Below are positions 1 to 4,610 of a DNA stretch of 8,620 nt, one piece after another; within the stretch, counting starts at the first letter, position 1, and the number at the start of each line of letters is the position of its first letter. The notes beneath the pieces were generated by a model that was not told where the DNA came from, searched no databases, and was given only the letters and a program-made list of their open reading frames with translations. The DNA comes from Dehalococcoidia bacterium UBA1123 (GTDB taxonomy: Bacteria; Chloroflexota; Dehalococcoidia; Lucifugimonadales; UBA1123): assembly GCA_002313895.1 (NCBI GenBank), contig DCAW01000191.1, positions 1-8,620 of the forward strand, in the 5' to 3' direction. The translations under genes and the position numbers were made by a program.

Positions 1-2
1 TC

Positions 3-38
3 GAGCGGTATATCGTTGACACGGTGTTTCAACTTTAA
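3..38 (+). CDS. Possible C-terminal end of an upstream gene (partial)
   Basis: From position 3 the frame reads ERYIVDTVFQL and stops at TAA (36-38). The amphipathic composition could be the last residues of a protein that begins left of the window, but eleven residues are too few to assign a family. Frame 1 is also open to a TAA at 103-105, but its translation is rich in Arg, Thr and Cys and does not look like a protein. From 39 to 236 I see no other gene. A TTGACT at 127-132 has no good -10 partner at 17 bp. Confidence 0.2.
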   Translation, partial: ERYIVDTVFQL

Positions 39-236
39 TCGTCCTGCACGTGCGCCAACCGCAACACAGTGTTCGAGAACTCGCGGAATCTTTGGGTTTC
101 CTTAAAACAGAACGGCGCCATATCGCTTGACTCGTACGTTTGTTCTTAATTAGGATGGTCACTACAAAAACACACTGTTCTCCCATAGCACGTCCGCAAG
201 AGACACGACTAGGAAAGGAATCTTGACTTAGCAGCA

Positions 237-593
237 GTGCGATATATCGTGGAAGATGTCGATGCCGCAATAAGCTTCTATATCGAACACCTAAGTTTTG
301 AAACAGTTATGCAGGCAGGCTCAGCATTCGCGATGATAGCGAAGGAGGACCTAACACTGTGGATCGCCGGTCCCAAAGCGTTGGCATCCCGACCTATGCC
401 TGACGGCAACGTCCCGGAACCGGGAGGATGGAATTGGTTTGTGTTCGAGGTTGACGACATCGAAGCCGTGGTCGCATCAATGAAACAGGCGGGCGTCAAC
501 TTGTGGAACGACATCGTCAGCGGGGTTGGTAGGAAGCAGATTCTCGCTGAGGATCCTTCCGGCAACGCGATCGAATTGTTCCAGGCAACGTAG
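237..593 (+). CDS. VOC superfamily (glyoxalase/bleomycin-resistance/dioxygenase fold) protein
   Basis: A single-module VOC protein of 118 aa. The first beta-alpha unit is RYIVEDVDAAISFYIEHLSF (residues 2-21). The second half begins near WNWFVFEVDDIEAVVASMKQ, and the C-terminal strand is DPSGNAIELFQ (106-116). VOC proteins usually bind a divalent metal through His and Glu on the beta strands. Glu113 fits the C-terminal ligand position, but the usual first-strand His is absent: the aligned upstream codon is GCA (Ala). Metal binding is therefore doubtful and no substrate can be named. The start used is GTG at 237. The Shine-Dalgarno-like AGGAAAGGA (211-219) lies 17 nt upstream, which is too far. 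The in-frame codons between the TAG at 210-212 and this GTG read E-R-N-L-D-L-A-A and look like the family's own first strand, so the annotated N-terminus is suspect. The gene is convergent with the oxidase gene and no operon partner is visible. Confidence 0.85.
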   Translation: MRYIVEDVDAAISFYIEHLSFETVMQAGSAFAMIAKEDLTLWIAGPKALASRPMPDGNVPEPGGWNWFVFEVDDIEAVVASMKQAGVNLWNDIVSGVGRKQILAEDPSGNAIELFQAT

Positions 594-627
594 CTCTTCG
601 GTTCATCTACAGCGTAAATAAACCAGC

Positions 628-659
628 CTCGAAGCCATCGAATTTTTGATGGCTTCGAG
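628..659. terminator. Hairpin between convergent genes, possible bidirectional terminator
   Basis: A perfect 12-bp inverted repeat pairs CTCGAAGCCATC (628-639) with GATGGCTTCGAG (648-659) across an 8-nt loop containing T5 (A5 on the other strand). It sits midway between the ends of two convergent genes. On the minus strand it is followed by GCTGGTTTATTTAC, moderately T-rich. On the plus strand the following TATTGATC is a poor U-tract. It more likely terminates the oxidase transcript, and possibly both. Confidence 0.6.
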
Positions 660-722
660 TATTGATCAGAGGTCTAGTGCGTGACAGTCGCGAAGAGCGC
701 GCAAACCTGTCAGCGTCGATGG

Positions 723-1799
723 TTACATGATTCGGTCGCCAGGCATATTGGCCCACGCGCTCATCTCGTGGGGCGCGGCTACAGGTTCGGCCTGCGTGAC
801 GTATGCGGGCGACAACTGGTCGATGGAGGTTACGCCCATAAGAGCCATTGCGACCACGAGTTCTTCTTGCAGAATTTCGAGGACTCGTTTCACGCCTTCG
901 GCGCCGTTTGCCGCAAGGCCCCAACCCTGAAGTTTCCCGATCGCCACGGCAGTTGCGCCCAGGGCCACCGCCTTGGCGATGTCGCTGCCTCGCTGGACTC
1001 CGCCGTCAAGAACCACCGTGGCCTTGCCTTCAACCGCATCCACCACCTGCTTGAGCATGTCCATCGTGCCCTCGCTGTGGTCAAGCTGGCGGCCTCCGTG
1101 GTTGGATACCCATACCACGTCTACTCCATGTTCTACCGCAATAGCCGCGTCCTCGCCTGTGGCGATGCCCTTTAGCATGAACGGCAGTCCAGCCAGGTCT
1201 TTGATTCTGTCGATTGTGTCCCATGTGACCGATGCTTGGTGGGACGGATCAACGGGGGATCGTCTCGTGAACGGCGCGTAACGTGTCAACAGTGGGCGCT
1301 CCCTGCGGCTGTAATGGGCAGTGTCCACCGTGATGCACAGCGCCGCGTATCCCGCCTCTTTTACGCGTCCGATCATCTCAACAATCCAATCCCAGTCACC
1401 TCGGATATATAACTGGTAGGTCTTCGGATGATCCGCAGCCGCCATCGTTTCTTCCAGACTAGGCTCGGTGACGGAGCTGACAACGTGCATGACGCCGAAC
1501 TCGGCGGCTGCTCTGGTCGACGCCGCCCCAGCTTCGGGATTGAATGTCTGTAGCGAACCGATGGGAGCCAACAGAAGGGGCATGCTCAGATTATGACCAA
1601 GGAAACTCGTCGAGGTGTCGATACTGGTAGTGTCCCTCAGCACCCGCGGTCGGAACGCCACCCGGTCGAAAGCCAAACGGTTGCGCCGCATGGACGTCTC
1701 GGACTCGGACGCTCCCACCAGGTAGTCCCAGGCGCCCTGCATCAGCTTTTTTCTTGCTTCCTGGACGATCTCTTCGTTGCTAACAAATTCCATTGTCAC
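723..1799 (-). CDS. FMN-dependent alpha-hydroxy acid oxidase/dehydrogenase (glycolate/lactate oxidase family)
   Basis: A 358-aa TIM-barrel flavoenzyme, the usual length for the family, which oxidises L-2-hydroxyacids to 2-oxoacids; it should be cytosolic. Compared by eye with spinach glycolate oxidase, the catalytic set is present: Tyr26 (Y24 there), Tyr131 in YQLYIRGD (Y129), Asp159 and Arg166 (D157, R164), Lys210 in MLKGIATGEDA (K230), and His234 and Arg237 in SNHGGRQLDH (H254, R257). The FMN-phosphate region DGGVQRGSD (265-273) carries Gln269 where an Arg is usual, and IGKL (287-290) has Lys289 for the usual Arg. Substrate could be lactate, glycolate or a larger hydroxyacid; the residues do not decide. 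The start is GTG 1799 (AGGAGG 5 nt upstream) or the ATG two codons later at 1793 (11 nt). It diverges from the hydantoinase-family gene, with a 237-bp intergenic region that may hold shared regulation. It ends in TAA. Confidence 0.93.
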   Translation of the reverse strand: MTMEFVSNEEIVQEARKKLMQGAWDYLVGASESETSMRRNRLAFDRVAFRPRVLRDTTSIDTSTSFLGHNLSMPLLLAPIGSLQTFNPEAGAASTRAAAEFGVMHVVSSVTEPSLEETMAAADHPKTYQLYIRGDWDWIVEMIGRVKEAGYAALCITVDTAHYSRRERPLLTRYAPFTRRSPVDPSHQASVTWDTIDRIKDLAGLPFMLKGIATGEDAAIAVEHGVDVVWVSNHGGRQLDHSEGTMDMLKQVVDAVEGKATVVLDGGVQRGSDIAKAVALGATAVAIGKLQGWGLAANGAEGVKRVLEILQEELVVAMALMGVTSIDQLSPAYVTQAEPVAAPHEMSAWANMPGDRIM

Positions 1800-1814
1800 G
1801 TTTTCCTCCTCGGT

Positions 1815-1842
1815 GCCGGCGGGTTAGTTTTCCCCACCGGGC
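1815..1842 (-). promoter_or_regulatory. Hairpin in the 5' leader of the oxidase gene
   Basis: On the minus strand GCCCGGTGGGG can pair with CCCGCCGGC across an AT-rich loop, with one bulged C and one G-T pair. It lies just upstream of the AGGAGG ribosome site (1805-1810). It could be a leader stem-loop affecting translation or mRNA stability. No U-tract follows, so it is not an obvious attenuator. Function is inferred only from position. Confidence 0.3.
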
Positions 1843-1859
1843 ATTTCTGATATTGATGT

Positions 1860-1880
1860 CTGAAGAATGTTCATCTTCAG
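1860..1880. promoter_or_regulatory. Inverted repeat between divergent genes, candidate operator
   Basis: A perfect 7-bp inverted repeat, CTGAAGA (1860-1866) and TCTTCAG (1874-1880), is separated by 7 bp. It is centred about 70 bp upstream of the oxidase start, in the region shared with the divergent hydantoinase-family gene. Size and location fit a dimeric regulator site, but no regulator gene is in the window. A perfect 8-bp palindrome, TAGCGCTA, lies close by at 1895-1902. Confidence 0.3.
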
Positions 1881-1899
1881 GGCAAGTCACACATTAGCG

Positions 1900-1950
1900 C
1901 TACCCATGCAACACATCAACTTCTGTGATTTTTCCGGGCATAGCCTTCAC
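1900..1950 (-). CDS. Possible 16-codon leader ORF upstream of the oxidase gene
   Basis: On the minus strand a GTG-initiated frame encodes MKAMPGKITEVDVLHG and ends in TAG. A strong ribosome-site sequence, GAGGAGGT (1961-1968), lies about 11 nt upstream, and it also precedes an overlapping three-codon frame beginning at 1958. The peptide matches nothing I recognise. The ribosome site is the only real support, so it may be a leader peptide, a gene remnant or chance. Confidence 0.15.
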   Translation of the reverse strand: MKAMPGKITEVDVLHG

Positions 1951-1980
1951 CAGACCACCTACCTCCTCAACGTGATAAAG

Positions 1981-2003
1981 TGTTGCTCATCAAACGGGCA
2001 ACA
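1981..2003. promoter_or_regulatory. Inverted repeat upstream of the hydantoinase-family gene, candidate operator
   Basis: TGTTGC (1981-1986) and GCAACA (1998-2003) form a perfect 6-bp inverted repeat with an 11-bp spacer. It ends 33 bp before the ATG at 2037, where a repressor could block transcription or early elongation. I found no convincing -35/-10 pair for the plus-strand gene, so the site's relation to a promoter is unknown. Confidence 0.25.
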
Positions 2004-2036
2004 ATTTCGTGCCGAAAATATGCAGGGAGAAGGCTC

Positions 2037-3473
2037 ATGTTGGATCTGGTCATACGTGGTGGAACGGTTGTCACTCCCAGCGGGTCAGGGGAGTTCGACG
2101 TAGGAATCCAGGGAGAGAAGATCGTGATGGTTGCAGCACGGGGAGCCATCTCTGAGGAGGCTGGCGCTAGCATCGACGCATCGGGCAAGTATGTATTTCC
2201 CGGAGGCATCGAGCCGCACACCCACATCGCCAGCCGAGTCTCCGAGGCTTGGGCCGGACGTCCTGATGTCATGACCCAATCTCCAGAAGCCGCCAGCCGA
2301 GCGGCGGCCCACGGTGGCGTCACGACATTCATTGATTTCGCCGGCGGCATGGAGGGCACAGAGGATGGCGACCAGTCGGAAAACTCGATCATGACCCGTC
2401 TCGACGCTCGGCGCAGTGTATTCGCCGGTCACTCCTATACCGACTTCGCCTTCCACTTCACCCTGGCCGGAGAGGTTCCGCCTCACACAATTGGCGAGAT
2501 TGGCGAGGCCATCGAATCAGGGGTCGCCAGCTTCAAGATATTCACAACCTTCGGGTCAAAAGTCCCATTCGGTCACCTGTGGGCGATATTCGAGGAGGTG
2601 GGGAAGAACGGCGGAATCATGGCCGTCCACGCCGAGGATGACGATATGGTGAAATACATGGAGGCCAAACTCGTCCGCGAGGGCCGTGACCAAGGTTACA
2701 ACCTCCACCTGGCCCACAACAACATATCCGAGGACATAGCGTTCAGGAAGATAACACGCCTGTCCGAGCATACCGAGACCGGCATCTACTTCGTCCACAC
2801 CACCGCCAAGGAAGGGGCCTACGCCATCGCCGACGCACGAGCCAAGCAGTTGCCGGTTTATGGCGAGACGCTCCACAACTATCTGCACTTCACCCACGAC
2901 CACTATCGCGAGCCGGAGGGAACGTCCATCCACACCTATCCGGCCATAAAGCACGCCTCTGACCGTGACGGCCTTCAGGAAGCCCTGGTAAACGGGACCC
3001 TCAGCACGACAGCGACCGACGAGTACACCACCTACAAAGACGTCAAGCTGTCAGGCAACACTATCGAAACGGTGTGCGGAGGCCACAACGGAATCGAGAC
3101 GCGGATGCCTGTTGTTTATACCAAGTTCGTGTCCTCCGGGCGAATTTCGCTTGAGCGGTTTGTGGACATCACGTCGACAAACGCCGCCAAGATACTGGGC
3201 ATGTATCCCCAAAAAGGCGCGATCGCCGCTGGAAGCGACGCCGACATCGCCATTTTCGACCCAGGAATGAACAAAACAATAACCCTCGACGACCTGCACG
3301 CCGATTCGGATTACTCAATTTGGGAGGGATTCGAGTGCCAGGGCTACCCTGTCACCACAATCCTGAGGGGCAACGTAATCGTCGACAACGGCGTGCTGAA
3401 AGGCAGCTCAACGGACGGCCAATGGTTGTCTCGGAAGGTCGCGCCTTCGGTGTTGGCGGGGCCTGTGTGCTAA
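2037..3473 (+). CDS. Dihydropyrimidinase/D-hydantoinase family amidohydrolase
   Basis: A 478-aa cytosolic enzyme of the cyclic amidohydrolase group, which hydrolyses ring amides (dihydropyrimidines, hydantoins and relatives) with a binuclear metal centre. The metal-site residues are all present: His61 and His63 in GGIEPHTHIA, the lysine normally carbamylated, Lys167 in SFKIF, His198 in AVHAED, His254 in YFVHTT, and Asp328 in TATDEYTT. The GGHNGIETRMP segment and the C-terminal GYPVTTILRGNVIV (metal-dependent hydrolase beta domain) are also typical. Two differences stand out. The substrate-contacting Tyr five residues after the Lys is Phe172, and the usual His after the Asp is Glu329. These argue for a side branch of unknown substrate rather than a true dihydropyrimidinase. 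The ATG at 2037 is chosen because AGGGAG (2024-2029) lies 7 nt upstream and the protein begins with the family-typical LDLVIRGGTVV; an in-frame TTG at 1980 would add 19 atypical residues. It diverges from the oxidase gene. Confidence 0.9.
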   Translation: MLDLVIRGGTVVTPSGSGEFDVGIQGEKIVMVAARGAISEEAGASIDASGKYVFPGGIEPHTHIASRVSEAWAGRPDVMTQSPEAASRAAAHGGVTTFIDFAGGMEGTEDGDQSENSIMTRLDARRSVFAGHSYTDFAFHFTLAGEVPPHTIGEIGEAIESGVASFKIFTTFGSKVPFGHLWAIFEEVGKNGGIMAVHAEDDDMVKYMEAKLVREGRDQGYNLHLAHNNISEDIAFRKITRLSEHTETGIYFVHTTAKEGAYAIADARAKQLPVYGETLHNYLHFTHDHYREPEGTSIHTYPAIKHASDRDGLQEALVNGTLSTTATDEYTTYKDVKLSGNTIETVCGGHNGIETRMPVVYTKFVSSGRISLERFVDITSTNAAKILGMYPQKGAIAAGSDADIAIFDPGMNKTITLDDLHADSDYSIWEGFECQGYPVTTILRGNVIVDNGVLKGSSTDGQWLSRKVAPSVLAGPVC

Positions 3474-3530
3474 GCGCGCAATCAGCATCCGAGCCACTCA
3501 ATTCGCCAGTCCCGGTTCGGTCGAGGATTC

Positions 3531-3555
3531 TCATGACCACTATGTGGTGCCATGA
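3531..3555 (+). promoter_or_regulatory. Hairpin upstream of the CoA-binding protein gene
   Basis: TCATGACCAC (3531-3540) pairs with GTGGT-gc-CATGA (3544-3555) across a TAT loop, giving 10 bp with a 2-nt bulge. It lies in the 104-bp gap between the hydantoinase-family gene and the CoA-binding gene, 12 bp before the AGGAGG ribosome site. No T-run follows at once, so it is not a standard terminator. It may be an operator or an mRNA processing or stability element. Confidence 0.3.
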
Positions 3556-3577
3556 CCAACTCAATTTAGGAGGGTTT

Positions 3578-3949
3578 ATGTACAGCCAGGACCAGATTGT
3601 CACTCAATTAACGGGCTCCAAAACAATTGCCGTAGTGGGATTATCGCCTCGCCCAGAACGGCCTAGTCACTATGTCGCCAAGTATCTTCAGGAGCAGGGT
3701 TATCGGGTCATTCCGGTGAACCCTCAGTTGGACAACGTGCTGGGCGAGAAGTGCTACCCCGACCTGAAATCCATACCAGAGCCGGTGGACATGGTGGACG
3801 TGTTCCGCAGGTCTTCCCTTGTCGGACCGATAGTAGATGACGCCATCGAAATAGGCGCAAAGTACGTCTGGATGCAGGACGGCGTGGTCAACGAAGAGGC
3901 CGCCGAACGGGCTGAATCGGCGGGCCTGGGCGTCATAATGGACAATTGA
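3578..3949 (+). CDS. YccU-type CoA-binding domain protein; terminal TGA may encode selenocysteine
   Basis: A small Rossmann-fold protein of the CoA_binding_2/YccU family. The family's biochemical role is poorly known; CoA binding is inferred from structure and homology. Visible motifs are TIAVVGLSPRPERPSHYVAKYL (residues 16-37, split: nucleotide loop GLSPRPERPS at 21-30), GYRVIPVNP (41-49), VDMVDVFRR (70-78) and WMQDGVVNEEAAERA (98-112). The conventional ORF is 123 aa and ends VIMDN-TGA. Family members, for example E. coli YccU as I recall it, end with Met-Asp-Arg-Cys followed by about 13-20 more residues. Here the TGA sits exactly on the Cys, and the frame continues through family-like sequence to a TAG at 4019-4021, giving 147 aa if TGA is read as Sec. 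The ATG at 3578 follows AGGAGG (3568-3573) after 4 nt; the upstream extension of the frame runs antiparallel to nothing sensible and overlaps the previous gene. It lies downstream of the hydantoinase-family gene and upstream of a convergent unit. Confidence 0.88.
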   Translation: MYSQDQIVTQLTGSKTIAVVGLSPRPERPSHYVAKYLQEQGYRVIPVNPQLDNVLGEKCYPDLKSIPEPVDMVDVFRRSSLVGPIVDDAIEIGAKYVWMQDGVVNEEAAERAESAGLGVIMDN

Positions 3950-4021
3950 ACGCTGAGGGAGCATCGCCGCCGGTTCGGTGGCAAGAACGAACCCTCAGGA
4001 ATCATATCTGACGAAGTTTAG
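3950..4021 (+). CDS. In-frame continuation past TGA: candidate C-terminus of a selenoprotein
   Basis: Directly after the TGA at 3947-3949 the CoA-binding protein frame reads TLREHRRRFGGK and then 11 more residues before TAG (4019-4021), 23 codons in all. In the family the Cys is followed by Glu at +4 and Arg at +7, often as Glu-His-Arg-Arg. Here Glu128 is at +4, His129 at +5 and Arg131 at +7, counting the TGA as residue 124. The restored length of 147 aa matches the usual 135-150. This segment is either translated by selenocysteine insertion or is the remnant of a C-terminus cut off by a recent Cys-to-stop change. The sequence alone cannot separate these, though the following hairpin favours the former. 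Confidence 0.5.
   Translation, partial: TLREHRRRFGGKNEPSGIISDEV
3953..3998 (+). promoter_or_regulatory. Candidate bacterial SECIS hairpin after in-frame TGA
   Basis: The outer helix is CTGAGGG (3953-3959) with CCCTCAG (3992-3998), 7 perfect bp. The inner helix is GCCGCC (3966-3971) with GGTGGC (3977-3982), 6 bp including one G-U. The apical loop is GGUUC (3972-3976), starting 22 nt after the TGA. Bacterial SECIS elements lie just 3' of the UGA, with the apical loop roughly 16-37 nt away and a G in its first two positions; the E. coli fdhF loop is similar (GGUCU). I did not find an obvious counterpart of the bulged U of the E. coli element. No T-run follows the outer helix, so it is not a rho-independent terminator. 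Confidence 0.45.
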
Positions 4022-4037
4022 AGAATTGAACAGAAGT

Positions 4038-4088
4038 TTATTTTGAAGATGTCCCGAATGGACTTCGGCGCCTCGCACCAGAGTTCAT
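4038..4088 (-). CDS. Possible 16-codon small ORF with a strong ribosome site
   Basis: The minus strand shows AAGGAGGA (4095-4102), 6 nt, then ATG (4086-4088) and a frame encoding MNSGARRRSPFGTSSK, ending in TAA. The ribosome site is one of the best in the window and exactly spaced. The peptide is short, basic and not recognised. It follows the 121-aa unknown gene on the same strand by about 100 bp and could be co-transcribed. It may be a genuine small protein, or the surviving start of a decayed gene. The remaining sequence from 4022 to 4189 shows only a minor hairpin (GACGC-tgc-GCGTC at 4158-4170). Confidence 0.3.
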   Translation of the reverse strand: MNSGARRRSPFGTSSK

Positions 4089-4189
4089 AGGGATTCCTCC
4101 TTCTCAGGTGTCCGTTAGTTCGGGCACGTTCTCAGCATCGTCAATGCCAAGATCGGCGACGCTGCGCGTCTAAAACAGTCGGGCTCCGA

Positions 4190-4555
4190 TCACTGCTCCA
4201 AGACCGATTCCTCGTAAACCCCGAACCTCTGGCGGATCATATCGCACGCTTCCTGCATGCCTTCAAGAGCCTGTTCAGGCGTGGTGCCTTCGATAATCGT
4301 GCCGGTGATCGAGTCTGCGTCGTGGCTAGCAGACACCCTGGCCCGATACAGCCACCGGGAATAACCTCTGACCCAATCTGCCAACGCCGGAGACGATTCC
4401 ACAGTAAACGGCACGGCATCTCCGGTCGCAAGATTCGAAACGTTCAAGCTGAACGTCCCCGACGATCCATCGGCAGAGTTCATTTTGATGTTGAAGTTCA
4501 CGCCCGCCGTCGGAAACGGCAGGTTTATCGTTATGTTGAGCTCGTCGTTTGCCAT
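4190..4555 (-). CDS. Conserved-looking hypothetical protein, 121 aa
   Basis: I do not recognise this protein. It begins MANDELNITINLPFP, has alternating hydrophobic residues suggestive of beta strands through about residue 55, then a Trp/Tyr/Arg-rich segment (WVRGYSRWLYRARVSA, about 60-75) and a likely C-terminal helix (TPEQALEGMQEACDMIRQRF). There is no signal peptide, membrane segment or repeated Cys/His motif, so a small soluble alpha+beta protein is likely. The ATG at 4555 has only a weak ribosome site (GAGGA, 4565-4569, 9 nt upstream), which falls within the TCAGGT repeat block. It lies 55 bp downstream of the crotonase gene on the same strand and probably shares its transcript. Codon usage looks like its neighbours, and it ends with a normal TGA. 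Confidence 0.7.
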   Translation of the reverse strand: MANDELNITINLPFPTAGVNFNIKMNSADGSSGTFSLNVSNLATGDAVPFTVESSPALADWVRGYSRWLYRARVSASHDADSITGTIIEGTTPEQALEGMQEACDMIRQRFGVYEESVLEQ

Positions 4556-4559
4556 ATTG

Positions 4560-4595
4560 TCAGGTCCTCAGGTGTCAGGTGGTCAGGTTTCAGGT
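4560..4595. repeat. Five-copy TCAGGT short tandem array
   Basis: TCAGGT occurs at 4560, 4568, 4575, 4583 and 4590, so starts alternate 8, 7, 8, 7 bp, making a 15-bp higher period. On the minus strand, where the flanking genes lie, it reads ACCTGA five times and ends immediately before the start of the 121-aa gene. It covers most of the 55-bp gap between the crotonase gene and that gene. It could bind a protein, act in the mRNA, or be a replication-slippage product. Confidence 0.75.
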
Positions 4596-4610
4596 AGACC
4601 GAATAATCTG

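Noticed and set aside
681..1175. 164-codon open frame on the plus strand
   Set aside because: It is antisense to the hydroxyacid oxidase gene, whose translation carries all catalytic motifs; the antisense product has no family features.
3320..3577. N-terminal extension of the CoA-binding protein by 86 codons
   Set aside because: It overlaps the hydantoinase-family gene in another frame, has no family similarity, and the ATG at 3578 has its own AGGAGG.
3947..3949. Reassigned genetic code (TGA as Trp or Gly) as the explanation for the in-frame TGA
   Set aside because: Other genes in the window end cleanly at TGA (4190-4192 on the minus strand, 6931-6933), and no other TGA interrupts any coding region.
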